The notes beneath the pieces were generated by a model. The model worked only from the letters and a program-made list of their open reading frames with translations, did no database searches and was not told the origin of the DNA. Shown here piece after piece: positions 42,789 to 49,493 of a stretch of 64,000 nt of DNA; positions within the stretch are counted from its first letter, which is position 1, and every line of letters starts with the position of its first letter. Where the stretch lies: assembly GCA_910585075.1 (NCBI GenBank), contig CAJUED010000008.1, forward strand, positions 1 through 64,000. The letters are read 5' to 3'. The translations under genes were made by a program, and so were the position numbers. This stretch comes from an uncultured Lachnospiraceae bacterium (GTDB lineage Bacteria > Bacillota > Clostridia > Lachnospirales > Lachnospiraceae).

Positions 42789-44285
42789 TTAGAAATTGAA
42801 ATAAATGAACGTGCTTACCTGTGAAAAGGAGATAACCGACCATACAAAAACCACTGTGACAAAAAGGCAAAGCTTTGTACTCAAGGGATACTCCTCCACA
42901 ATCTGAACCGCATTTTTCCAGGTAAGGATAAACCCGCTTATCAGCAGCAGCAAAATAAAAATTCCCATATACATATAATTAATCATATCAGGCCTTGCCA
43001 TGTTCAGCACCTGCTTCAGCAGATAAAACTCGGGGATATCCAGATTCACCACAATCTTGTTAAGATATCCCGTATCTTTAAATGCAAGCACATTCCGAAA
43101 CATCTGAAAAGCGTTTGTCATATTGTCACTTCTGAAAAAGAACAGGGACAGATTAAAAAAGCCAAATGTAAACAACCAGCCCAGCCATCTGGGGATATAA
43201 ACTTTCGCCGGTACTTTTTCGTTGCTGCCTTTTACCCCTACGATTCCCAAATTATCCCATATCACTAAAAGTCCCTGCATGGTTCCCCATGCAATGTAAG
43301 TCCAGTTGGCCCCATGCCACAGACCGCTTAAAAAGAAAACCATAAAAGTATTGAAAATGGTTCTTATCTTTCCCTTTCTGCTGCCTCCTAATGGTATATA
43401 TACATATTGAATAAAAAACCGTGACAAGGTCATATGCCATCTCTGCCAAAGCTCTTTTACGGAGCAGGCCTTGTAAGGGGAATTGAAATTCACAGGCAGT
43501 TCAATGTTAAACATTTTTCCAAGTCCCATGGCCATATCGCTGTAACCGCTGAAATCAAAATATATCTCAAAGGTGTAAGCCAAAATCACAAGTAAAGTCG
43601 AGGGAGTATCAAGAAAAGCTGTCTGTTCAAAACCGAAATTTACCGGAATCGCCAACACATCCGCCAGCAAAACCTTTTTTCCAAGTCCTAAAGTAAACAG
43701 TACAATTCCTTTTGCAAAATTATCCGCATTAAATCTGCGATTTGCCTTATCTTCAAACTGCGGCATCATTTCCCTGTGGAGTACAATAGGACCTGCAATC
43801 AATTGAGGAAAAAAAGTCACAAAGGTCACATAATTCACAAAAGAATAATGCTCCGCCCCTCCGGTACACCTGTCGATAATAAAAGACAACTGCTGAAAGG
43901 TAAAAAAACTGATTCCAAGGGGCAGCAGAATATGTCTTAGGTTAAAGTTAGTGTGAAACACCAGATTTATATTTTCAAAGAAAAAATCATAATACTTAAA
44001 ATAAAATAAAAATCCAAGATTCAGCAACATACCGGCAATAAGCCCTATATGTTTTGTGAGCTTTGTATGAGAAAATTTCATCAGATAACTAATGAAATAA
44101 TTACCCAATATACTGGCAACAATAACCGCAAGATAATAAACATTAAAATACCCGTAAAACCAAAGAGACATACCAGCCAAAAAAACCTTGGCCCATTCAT
44201 AGGCCTTAAAATGGTTCAGAGCATACCAGCCAATAAGGGTGATGGGTAAAAATATAAATATAAACACATAGGAATTAAATAGCAT
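42789..44285 (-). CDS. MBOAT family O-acyltransferase (AlgI-like)
   Basis: A 498-residue polytopic acyltransferase. It has the AlgI-type start MLFNSYVFIFIFLPITLIGWYAL, the MBOAT core FFPQLIAGPIVLHREMMPQF (about 157-176), WQRWHMTLSRFFIQYVYIPLGGSRKG (about 285-310) and the presumed catalytic FFLSGLWHGANWTYIAWG with its histidine (about residue 327). Such enzymes acylate extracellular polysaccharides or teichoic acids. It forms a two-gene unit with the SGNH-like protein downstream. The start is seven bases after GGGAG. Divergently, a lipoprotein gene begins 262 bp away. Confidence 0.9.
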   Translation of the reverse strand: MLFNSYVFIFIFLPITLIGWYALNHFKAYEWAKVFLAGMSLWFYGYFNVYYLAVIVASILGNYFISYLMKFSHTKLTKHIGLIAGMLLNLGFLFYFKYYDFFFENINLVFHTNFNLRHILLPLGISFFTFQQLSFIIDRCTGGAEHYSFVNYVTFVTFFPQLIAGPIVLHREMMPQFEDKANRRFNADNFAKGIVLFTLGLGKKVLLADVLAIPVNFGFEQTAFLDTPSTLLVILAYTFEIYFDFSGYSDMAMGLGKMFNIELPVNFNSPYKACSVKELWQRWHMTLSRFFIQYVYIPLGGSRKGKIRTIFNTFMVFFLSGLWHGANWTYIAWGTMQGLLVIWDNLGIVGVKGSNEKVPAKVYIPRWLGWLFTFGFFNLSLFFFRSDNMTNAFQMFRNVLAFKDTGYLNKIVVNLDIPEFYLLKQVLNMARPDMINYMYMGIFILLLLISGFILTWKNAVQIVEEYPLSTKLCLFVTVVFVWSVISFSQVSTFIYFNF

Positions 44286-44365
44286 TGTTTTTCTCCCTGT
44301 CGTAAAACGGTCTGATAGCATAAATCATGGATTCACGCTCTATTATTCTGTGAATTATATTCTCC

Positions 44366-44475
44366 GAACTGTTACATATTAACATACCTTTACATATTTT
44401 GTCTAATACATGGAAATACTTAGTAAAAGATTAATAGTGGGATTTTAACAGTAAAGCAAGTCCGAACTGTTACGT
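44366..44475. repeat. Direct repeat TCCGAACTGTTAC in the MBOAT/lipoprotein promoter region
   Basis: The 13-mer TCCGAACTGTTAC occurs twice, about 96 bp apart, in the divergent intergenic region (near 44366 and 44462). Spacing close to nine helical turns could suit a regulator site, but no -35/-10 pair of high quality stands out next to either copy. Confidence 0.5.
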
Positions 44476-44547
44476 AGGATTGTAATAAAAATGCAAAAGT
44501 GTGGTACTCACAGATTTTAATTGTGTACTACGCAGAAATGAGGGAAA

Positions 44548-45165
44548 ATGAAAAATAATATTTTTTTAGTTGGTCTGGTAAGCATAACTATCATTTTGAC
44601 CGGGTGTAAAAGCGATAGCAATAACATTAGTAAAAATCAGGCCTTTGTTGACGAAGGTAATGGTGAGGAGGATGCTGTCAATACTTTGCAGGTGGGGAGC
44701 AAGTATAAAATTGTAGGGCCCATGGACGAGTTGAAGGATGCGGTCATGGATATCCTTGACAGTAATTATTGGCCTGATACTCTGCTTACTTCCGAGGAAC
44801 TGGCGGAGCGGACAGGTATTTCTGAGAACATGTATGACGATTATATGGCGGAATATCAGCATACGGAGGCAGGTATTGATATGATGATTATTGTCAAGGC
44901 CAAAGAAGGACAAACCCAGGCCGTGGAGCAATATTTAAACGAATATCGGGAACTGCTTCTCAATATTTACGCTCAGCAGCCCCAAAACAAGGCCAAAATA
45001 TTTGCATCCAGAATTGAAACTATTGAAGATTATGTATGTTACGTTCAATTGGGCGCAGATATTTCATCCCTTGAAAAAGAAGGCAGTGATGCCATGACAG
45101 CCCACTGTCAGCAGGAAAATGAAAGGGCCCTGGATATTATCGAAAAACGGATTTTGAATACGTAA
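44548..45165 (+). CDS. Lipoprotein, DUF4358-like
   Basis: A 205-residue secreted lipoprotein. The signal peptide (MKNNIFLVGLVSITIILTGC) ends in lipobox LTGC with Cys20. The mature part is acidic and contains ILDSNYWPDTLLTSEELAERTGISENMYDDYMAEY, VKAKEGQTQAVEQYLNEYRE and VCYVQLGAD. It resembles DUF4358 lipoproteins of Lachnospiraceae, which often accompany MBOAT acyltransferase genes, as here on the divergent side. The ribosome-binding site GCAGAAATGAGGGAAA is the same 16-mer as in front of the DUF2508 gene. Confidence 0.75.
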   Translation: MKNNIFLVGLVSITIILTGCKSDSNNISKNQAFVDEGNGEEDAVNTLQVGSKYKIVGPMDELKDAVMDILDSNYWPDTLLTSEELAERTGISENMYDDYMAEYQHTEAGIDMMIIVKAKEGQTQAVEQYLNEYRELLLNIYAQQPQNKAKIFASRIETIEDYVCYVQLGADISSLEKEGSDAMTAHCQQENERALDIIEKRILNT

Positions 45166-45252
45166 TATTTTACGAATCATGTGGGCTAGATTGCCGCATT
45201 TTAACTTTTTGCTTCTCACATCTGTTTTTTCAATTCCTGTTCCTGTATAATA

Positions 45253-45355
45253 TATAGTCAACGACATGATATACTGCTCTTTCCGGCTCTTGCAAAAACC
45301 ATATATGCCAGCTTTCGCAAGCCTAAAAAGGCAATTTCTAATGTCGTTGACTATA
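45253..45355 (+). mobile_element. MITE-like family C, complete copy with 15-bp terminal inverted repeats
   Basis: A 103-bp non-coding element bounded by TATAGTCAACGACAT (45253-45267) and its perfect complement ATGTCGTTGACTATA (45341-45355). Related copies lie at 12847-12917 (shortened by internal deletion, opposite orientation) and 6734-6790 (right half only). No target-site duplication is clear, and no transposase with such ends is present in the window. Confidence 0.8.
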
Positions 45356-45394
45356 GATATTTGATAAACACTATTGACAGAAAGGAAAATACAT

Positions 45395-46153
45395 ATGAAA
45401 AAATTAATTTCCTGGAATGTAAACGGTTTGAGGGCATGTGTGGAGAAAGGCTTTTCCGATTTCTTCCATGAAGCTGACGCCGATATTTTCTGTTTACAGG
45501 AAACCAAATTGCAGGAAGGACAGATTGCACTTGACCTTCCCGGTTATCATCAGTACTGGAATTATGCGGAAAAGAAAGGATATTCCGGAACCGCCATTTT
45601 CACAAAACAGGAACCTTTATCTGTTTCTCTGGGGCTTGGCATTGAAAAGCATGATCACGAGGGCAGAGTCATCACCTTAGAATTTGACAAATTTTATATG
45701 ATTACCGTTTATACTCCAAATTCTCAGGACGGGTTAAAGAGGCTTGACTACCGTATGGAGTGGGAGGATGATTTTTGTTCCTACCTGAAAAAGCTGGAGG
45801 AAAATAAACCGGTAATCGTATGTGGAGATATGAATGTTGCTCACAAGGAAATTGACTTGAAAAATCCTAAAACAAACCGCAAAAACGCAGGATTTACGGA
45901 TGAGGAAAGAAATAAATTTACCGCTCTTTTGGATGCGGGATTTACAGATACCTTCCGGCATTTTTATCCTTATTTAGAGCAGGCTTACTCTTGGTGGTCA
46001 TATCGGTTTAAGGCCAGAGAAAAAAACGCGGGATGGCGTATTGACTATTTTCTGGTTTCCAGTTGTTTAAACGATATCCTCAAAGATGCTGTTATTTATA
46101 AAGACGTTATGGGTTCCGATCATTGTCCTGTAGGGTTAATAATAGAGGATTAA
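45395..46153 (+). CDS. xth: Exodeoxyribonuclease III
   Basis: A 252-residue AP endonuclease/3'-5' exonuclease of base-excision repair. The family motifs are complete: ISWNVNGLRACVEKGF (about 4-19), FCLQETKLQEGQ with the metal-binding Glu (about 34-45), VCGDMNVAHKEIDLKNPK (about 144-161), GWRIDYFLVS (about 211-220) and MGSDHCPVGL with the catalytic His (about 239-248). The start follows AAAGG. The stop codon is part of a hairpin shared with the convergent P-II-like gene. Confidence 0.95.
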   Translation: MKKLISWNVNGLRACVEKGFSDFFHEADADIFCLQETKLQEGQIALDLPGYHQYWNYAEKKGYSGTAIFTKQEPLSVSLGLGIEKHDHEGRVITLEFDKFYMITVYTPNSQDGLKRLDYRMEWEDDFCSYLKKLEENKPVIVCGDMNVAHKEIDLKNPKTNRKNAGFTDEERNKFTALLDAGFTDTFRHFYPYLEQAYSWWSYRFKAREKNAGWRIDYFLVSSCLNDILKDAVIYKDVMGSDHCPVGLIIED

Positions 46154-46172
46154 CTTTTTGTTAATCCTCTAT
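46142..46172. terminator. Bidirectional hairpin formed by two convergent stop-codon regions
   Basis: ATAGAGGATTAAC (46142-46154), TTTTT and GTTAATCCTCTAT (46160-46172) form a perfect 13-bp stem. The arms encode the last codons and stops (Ile-Glu-Asp-stop) of both convergent genes. There is no T-run beyond the stem on either strand, so termination efficiency is uncertain. Confidence 0.65.
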
Positions 46173-46838
46173 CAATCTAAGACCGGCCGTATCCGTTACA
46201 GGGAGAGAAAATACAATAGACTTTGCCTTTGTATCCATACCGGCATTTTCCATGATTGCCTTCATAATCCCATTTTTCTGTTCTTTCTTTGTCACAATAA
46301 AAATCATTTCTTTTTCAGCCGCTATGGAAACGCCCATAAATTTCTCAGCAATCTCCATGCCTGTTCCCCTTGCATGAATTACCGTGCCGCCATAAGCACC
46401 GGCTCCTCTCGCAGCGTTCATAATCAATTCTATATTTCCCTGATTGGCAATTACAATAATGAGCTCATGTACAGTATCTTTCAAGGTTGATTCTTCCTCC
46501 TTCTGATAATTCTGGCTTTCTATTAAAAACTGCAGGGCTTTTTTTCCTCCGATGCTGCTTAGAGGAACAAGAAAAGCAATCCCTCCCCCGGGCGCATCTA
46601 TCTTCAGCTTTTTTTGAAACTGCTTTTTGATTAAAAGCCATCCTTCTTCTTCCTGCACAGAAAAAAATACCACCTTTTCCGTTGCCTCAAGGCCCATGTA
46701 ATCTAATATATCACTGGCCGCCGTACCTGCGGCTAAGCTGCTGAACATTACATTTTGTTCACATTCTTTGTACAGCTCCATATATTTTCTGCCGACTTTT
46801 CTGTCAACAATCGTTGTCATAAGATATAATTTACCCAT
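46161..46838 (-). CDS. Tandem P-II-like regulatory protein
   Basis: A 225-residue cytoplasmic protein built of two P-II-like halves. The second half (about 120-222) has HELIIVIANQGNIELIMNAARGAGAYGGTVIHARGTG, the T-loop and B-loop region of GlnB-type proteins. The first half is more diverged. It lacks the exact uridylylation tyrosine context of GlnB. It begins 15 bp after the DUF1538 membrane protein gene, so it probably regulates that transporter in the way GlnK regulates AmtB. The ligand (ATP/ADP or another nucleotide) is not determinable from sequence. Confidence 0.8.
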   Translation of the reverse strand: MGKLYLMTTIVDRKVGRKYMELYKECEQNVMFSSLAAGTAASDILDYMGLEATEKVVFFSVQEEEGWLLIKKQFQKKLKIDAPGGGIAFLVPLSSIGGKKALQFLIESQNYQKEEESTLKDTVHELIIVIANQGNIELIMNAARGAGAYGGTVIHARGTGMEIAEKFMGVSIAAEKEMIFIVTKKEQKNGIMKAIMENAGMDTKAKSIVFSLPVTDTAGLRLIED

Positions 46839-46853
46839 ATGTCATTCCCTTTT

Positions 46854-48401
46854 TTACAGTTCGATAATTTCCATATCCCCAAATTCTTCCAAAGGCACAT
46901 AACCTTCTCTGCCGGATACTTTCTTGCGGAGGCTGCTTTCTTTCAGCTTAAATACTACACCCATCACTTGAATGGTGATAAGAGGTGTCATGGCTACCAT
47001 AGCTATGATACCAAACGCGTCCGTTATAATATTTCCACCCCTGGCTCCACAGGCACCCATTGCAAAGGGAAGTAAAAACGTAGCCGTCATTGGACCAGAC
47101 GCCACTCCACCGGAGTCAAAAGCAATAGCCGTAAATATTTTTGGCACAAAAAACGTTAAGATAAGCGCAATAGCATAGCCGGGAATGATAAGCCACATAA
47201 CTGAAATACCTGTAAGAACTCTGACCATGGCTAATCCCACTGACATAGACACACCGATGGATAAACTGGTTCCCATAGCGCTGGCTGATATTGCTCCGGA
47301 TGTCATTTCTTCTACCTGCTTTGTCAGGACGAACACAGCCGGTTCCGCTTTAACAATATAATAACCGATAATAGCGCCTATGGGAATAATAATCCATGCA
47401 AAAGAAAGTCCTGCTATGGTCTGCCCCAAATAATTTCCCGCAGGCATAAAACCCACATTCACGCCTGTGAGAAAAAGCACAAGCCCTACATATGTATATA
47501 CAAGACCAATACCAATCTTAATCAGAGATTTCTTATTGATGTCTCTGGATACCATTTGAAATAATCCGAAGAAAACCACAATAGGCAATAGAGATACGGC
47601 CATTTCTTCTATATAAGTGGGAAATCCTACTGCAAATAACCTCCATAAGTCCACCGTATTATCTACTATAGGAATAGAATCCGAAACAATTTCACTTTGT
47701 CCCGGATTGTAAATCATACCCAGAATCAGTACCGCCATAATCGGTCCTACGGAACATAAGGAAACCAGACCAAAGCTGTCATCCGCCGCATGCTTATCAC
47801 TACGGATAGCAGCAATACCAATACCAAAGGACATAATAAAGGGTACCGTCATGGGGCCTGTTGTCACGCCTCCGGAATCAAACGCAACCGCTAAGAAATC
47901 CTTTGGCACAAATAAAGTTAAAATAAAAACAATACCATAAAAAAATACCAGTAAATGAGGCAGTGCAATACCGAAAAGCATACGCAAAAGTGCAATCGTC
48001 AAGAATACTCCTACCCCTGCTGCCACCGACAAAATCAAAACCATATTAGGTATGGAGGCCACCTGCTCCGCAAGCACCTGCAAATCCGGTTCTGAAATGG
48101 TGATAATGAATCCCATGATAAATCCAATTATCAACATAACCGAGAGTTTTCTGGATTTCGTCATTATAGTACCGACTCTCTCTCCCATAGTAGTCATGGA
48201 CATTTCCACACCCACATTAAAAAGCAGCATCCCTATAATCAATAATAATGCCCCAATCAAAAAACACATCAATATACTTGGCGGTATGGGAGCAATCGTA
48301 AAACATAAAATCAAAACAATTGCCAATATTGGAAATACTGCTTTTAAAGTTTCATTCAGTTTTTCTTTTAATTTTGACCGATTAACCTGCAATAATATCA
48401 A
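46854..48401 (-). CDS. DUF1538 membrane protein, duplicated
   Basis: A 515-residue polytopic protein with two homologous halves, each containing a glycine-rich block around FDSGGV: VAFDSGGVTTGPMTVPFIM at about 172-190 and IAFDSGGVASGPMTATFLL at about 428-446. DUF1538 proteins have been linked to cation/proton antiport in halophiles; this is recalled, not tested here. It is normally encoded beside a P-II-like gene, as found. The assigned start is a TTG behind AAAGGTG; a TTG three codons later is a comparable choice. Confidence 0.8.
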   Translation of the reverse strand: MILLQVNRSKLKEKLNETLKAVFPILAIVLILCFTIAPIPPSILMCFLIGALLLIIGMLLFNVGVEMSMTTMGERVGTIMTKSRKLSVMLIIGFIMGFIITISEPDLQVLAEQVASIPNMVLILSVAAGVGVFLTIALLRMLFGIALPHLLVFFYGIVFILTLFVPKDFLAVAFDSGGVTTGPMTVPFIMSFGIGIAAIRSDKHAADDSFGLVSLCSVGPIMAVLILGMIYNPGQSEIVSDSIPIVDNTVDLWRLFAVGFPTYIEEMAVSLLPIVVFFGLFQMVSRDINKKSLIKIGIGLVYTYVGLVLFLTGVNVGFMPAGNYLGQTIAGLSFAWIIIPIGAIIGYYIVKAEPAVFVLTKQVEEMTSGAISASAMGTSLSIGVSMSVGLAMVRVLTGISVMWLIIPGYAIALILTFFVPKIFTAIAFDSGGVASGPMTATFLLPFAMGACGARGGNIITDAFGIIAMVAMTPLITIQVMGVVFKLKESSLRKKVSGREGYVPLEEFGDMEIIEL

Positions 48402-48540
48402 ACACCTTTCTTTAAAAATAGAGCAAAAATTTATCTGTTAAATATTAGTATTTTTATTATAGCATTATTACTTACCAATCCGCCATAAAAAAAATATTTT
48501 TAACAATTCCTTAATGATTATCGATTTAAATAAAATTTTT

Positions 48541-48574
48541 ATTGATTTACAATAAATATTTATTGACAATCAAT
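48541..48574. promoter_or_regulatory. 34-bp palindromic operator candidate before the DUF2975 operon
   Basis: Centred between 48557 and 48558, the perfect core CAATAAATATTTATTG (16 bp) extends to ATTGATT and AATCAAT arms. In all 30 of 34 positions are symmetric. Its right half overlaps the -35 box of the rightward promoter. The operon encodes a small Xre-type regulator, the obvious candidate to bind here. Confidence 0.65.
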
Positions 48575-48591
48575 TTATTTGGTGATATATT
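48563..48591 (+). promoter_or_regulatory. Promoter of the DUF2975-Xre-DUF4173 operon
   Basis: TTGACA (48563-48568), a 17-nt spacer and TATATT (48586-48591) lie about 52 bp before the DUF2975 start. Confidence 0.75.
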
Positions 48592-48643
48592 CCATATACG
48601 AGAAATCAAATATTTAAAGATGCCAAAGGCTAGGAGGTTTTCT

Positions 48644-49090
48644 ATGAACGGCAAGTTAACCATATTTACAAAAGTACTTTTAGATTTTCTGTATTATACC
48701 GGAATCATAATCACTGTTTTTGTCCCATTTATTATTTCTTTTTATGGAAATTACAACACATATTTTGCGGACAATGTTCCTCAGTTAAGTATTTTGTTCA
48801 TTCTTTCCGGTATTTTTGCAGTACTGATTATTTATGAACTGCGAAAAATATTTCAGTCTGTGCTGGCAGACGACTGCTTTATCCGCCAAAATGTGACCAG
48901 CCTTAATAAAATGGGCACCTACAGCTTCTTCATCGCCCTACTTACCAGCTTTCGATTATTTCTATATTTGACGCCTGCAGTGATTGTAGTGATTTTAGTG
49001 TTCATAATTGCCGGATTATTCAGTAAAGTCCTCTCCCGCGTCTTTGACAAAGCCGTTACCTATAAACTGGAAAACGACCTGACCATATAA
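48644..49090 (+). CDS. DUF2975 family membrane protein
   Basis: A 148-residue protein with four transmembrane helices (about 10-35, 45-65, 85-105 and 110-135), the layout of DUF2975 proteins such as Bacillus YoaS. It has no known enzymatic role. In many Firmicutes it is encoded directly beside a small Xre-type regulator, as here, and this pair is commonly viewed as a unit of unknown function. The start follows TAGGAGG with a six-base gap; codons further upstream belong to the promoter region. Confidence 0.85.
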   Translation: MNGKLTIFTKVLLDFLYYTGIIITVFVPFIISFYGNYNTYFADNVPQLSILFILSGIFAVLIIYELRKIFQSVLADDCFIRQNVTSLNKMGTYSFFIALLTSFRLFLYLTPAVIVVILVFIIAGLFSKVLSRVFDKAVTYKLENDLTI

Positions 49091-49195
49091 AACTGTATAC
49101 ATAAGTCAACAATCTCGCGGCAGTCGCGGGATTCATGCAGGCATGACTCTGATTTATTGCTTGCGAGAATTGAAATTTCAGCACGGAGGATGATA

Positions 49196-49414
49196 ATGGC
49201 AATCAAAATAAATCTTGATGTGGAAATGGCAAAACAAAAAAAAGGACTGACAGAGCTTGCAAATGAAGTGGACATTACCCTTGCCAATCTTTCCATATTA
49301 AAAAATAACAAAGCAAAAGCCATCCGGCTTTCAACTCTGAATTCCATCTGCAAAGCCCTTCACTGCCAACCCGGTGATATTTTAGAATATGTAGAAGATG
49401 TAAATATAGATTGA
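49196..49414 (+). CDS. Cro/C1-type (Xre, YozG-like) helix-turn-helix regulator
   Basis: A 72-residue single-domain regulator. The helix-turn-helix is KKGLTELANEVDITLANLSILKNNKAKAIRLSTLNSICKALHCQPGDILEY, filling most of the protein. It closely follows the small YozG-type repressors paired with DUF2975. It likely acts on its own operon, whose promoter carries a large palindrome. The start is six bases after GGAGG. The 105-bp gap to the DUF2975 gene contains repetitive sequence of family F type. Its stop codon overlaps leader repeat A. Confidence 0.88.
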   Translation: MAIKINLDVEMAKQKKGLTELANEVDITLANLSILKNNKAKAIRLSTLNSICKALHCQPGDILEYVEDVNID

Positions 49415-49493
49415 AAAATCTCCGATTTTTCAATCATACAAATTTGTGCCAATGCCCAAATTTGCGGGCTGTCGGTAAGAATGGAGGATTATT
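49410..49493 (+). repeat. Leader repeat family A, copy 3
   Basis: A hairpin GATTGAAAAATC/GATTTTTCAATC is followed by ATACAAATTTGTGC, CCCAAATTTGCGGGCTGTCGG and the ribosome-binding site ATGGAGG of the DUF4173 gene. The hairpin's left arm contains the stop codon of the Xre gene. This is the clearest of the four copies. Confidence 0.8.
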
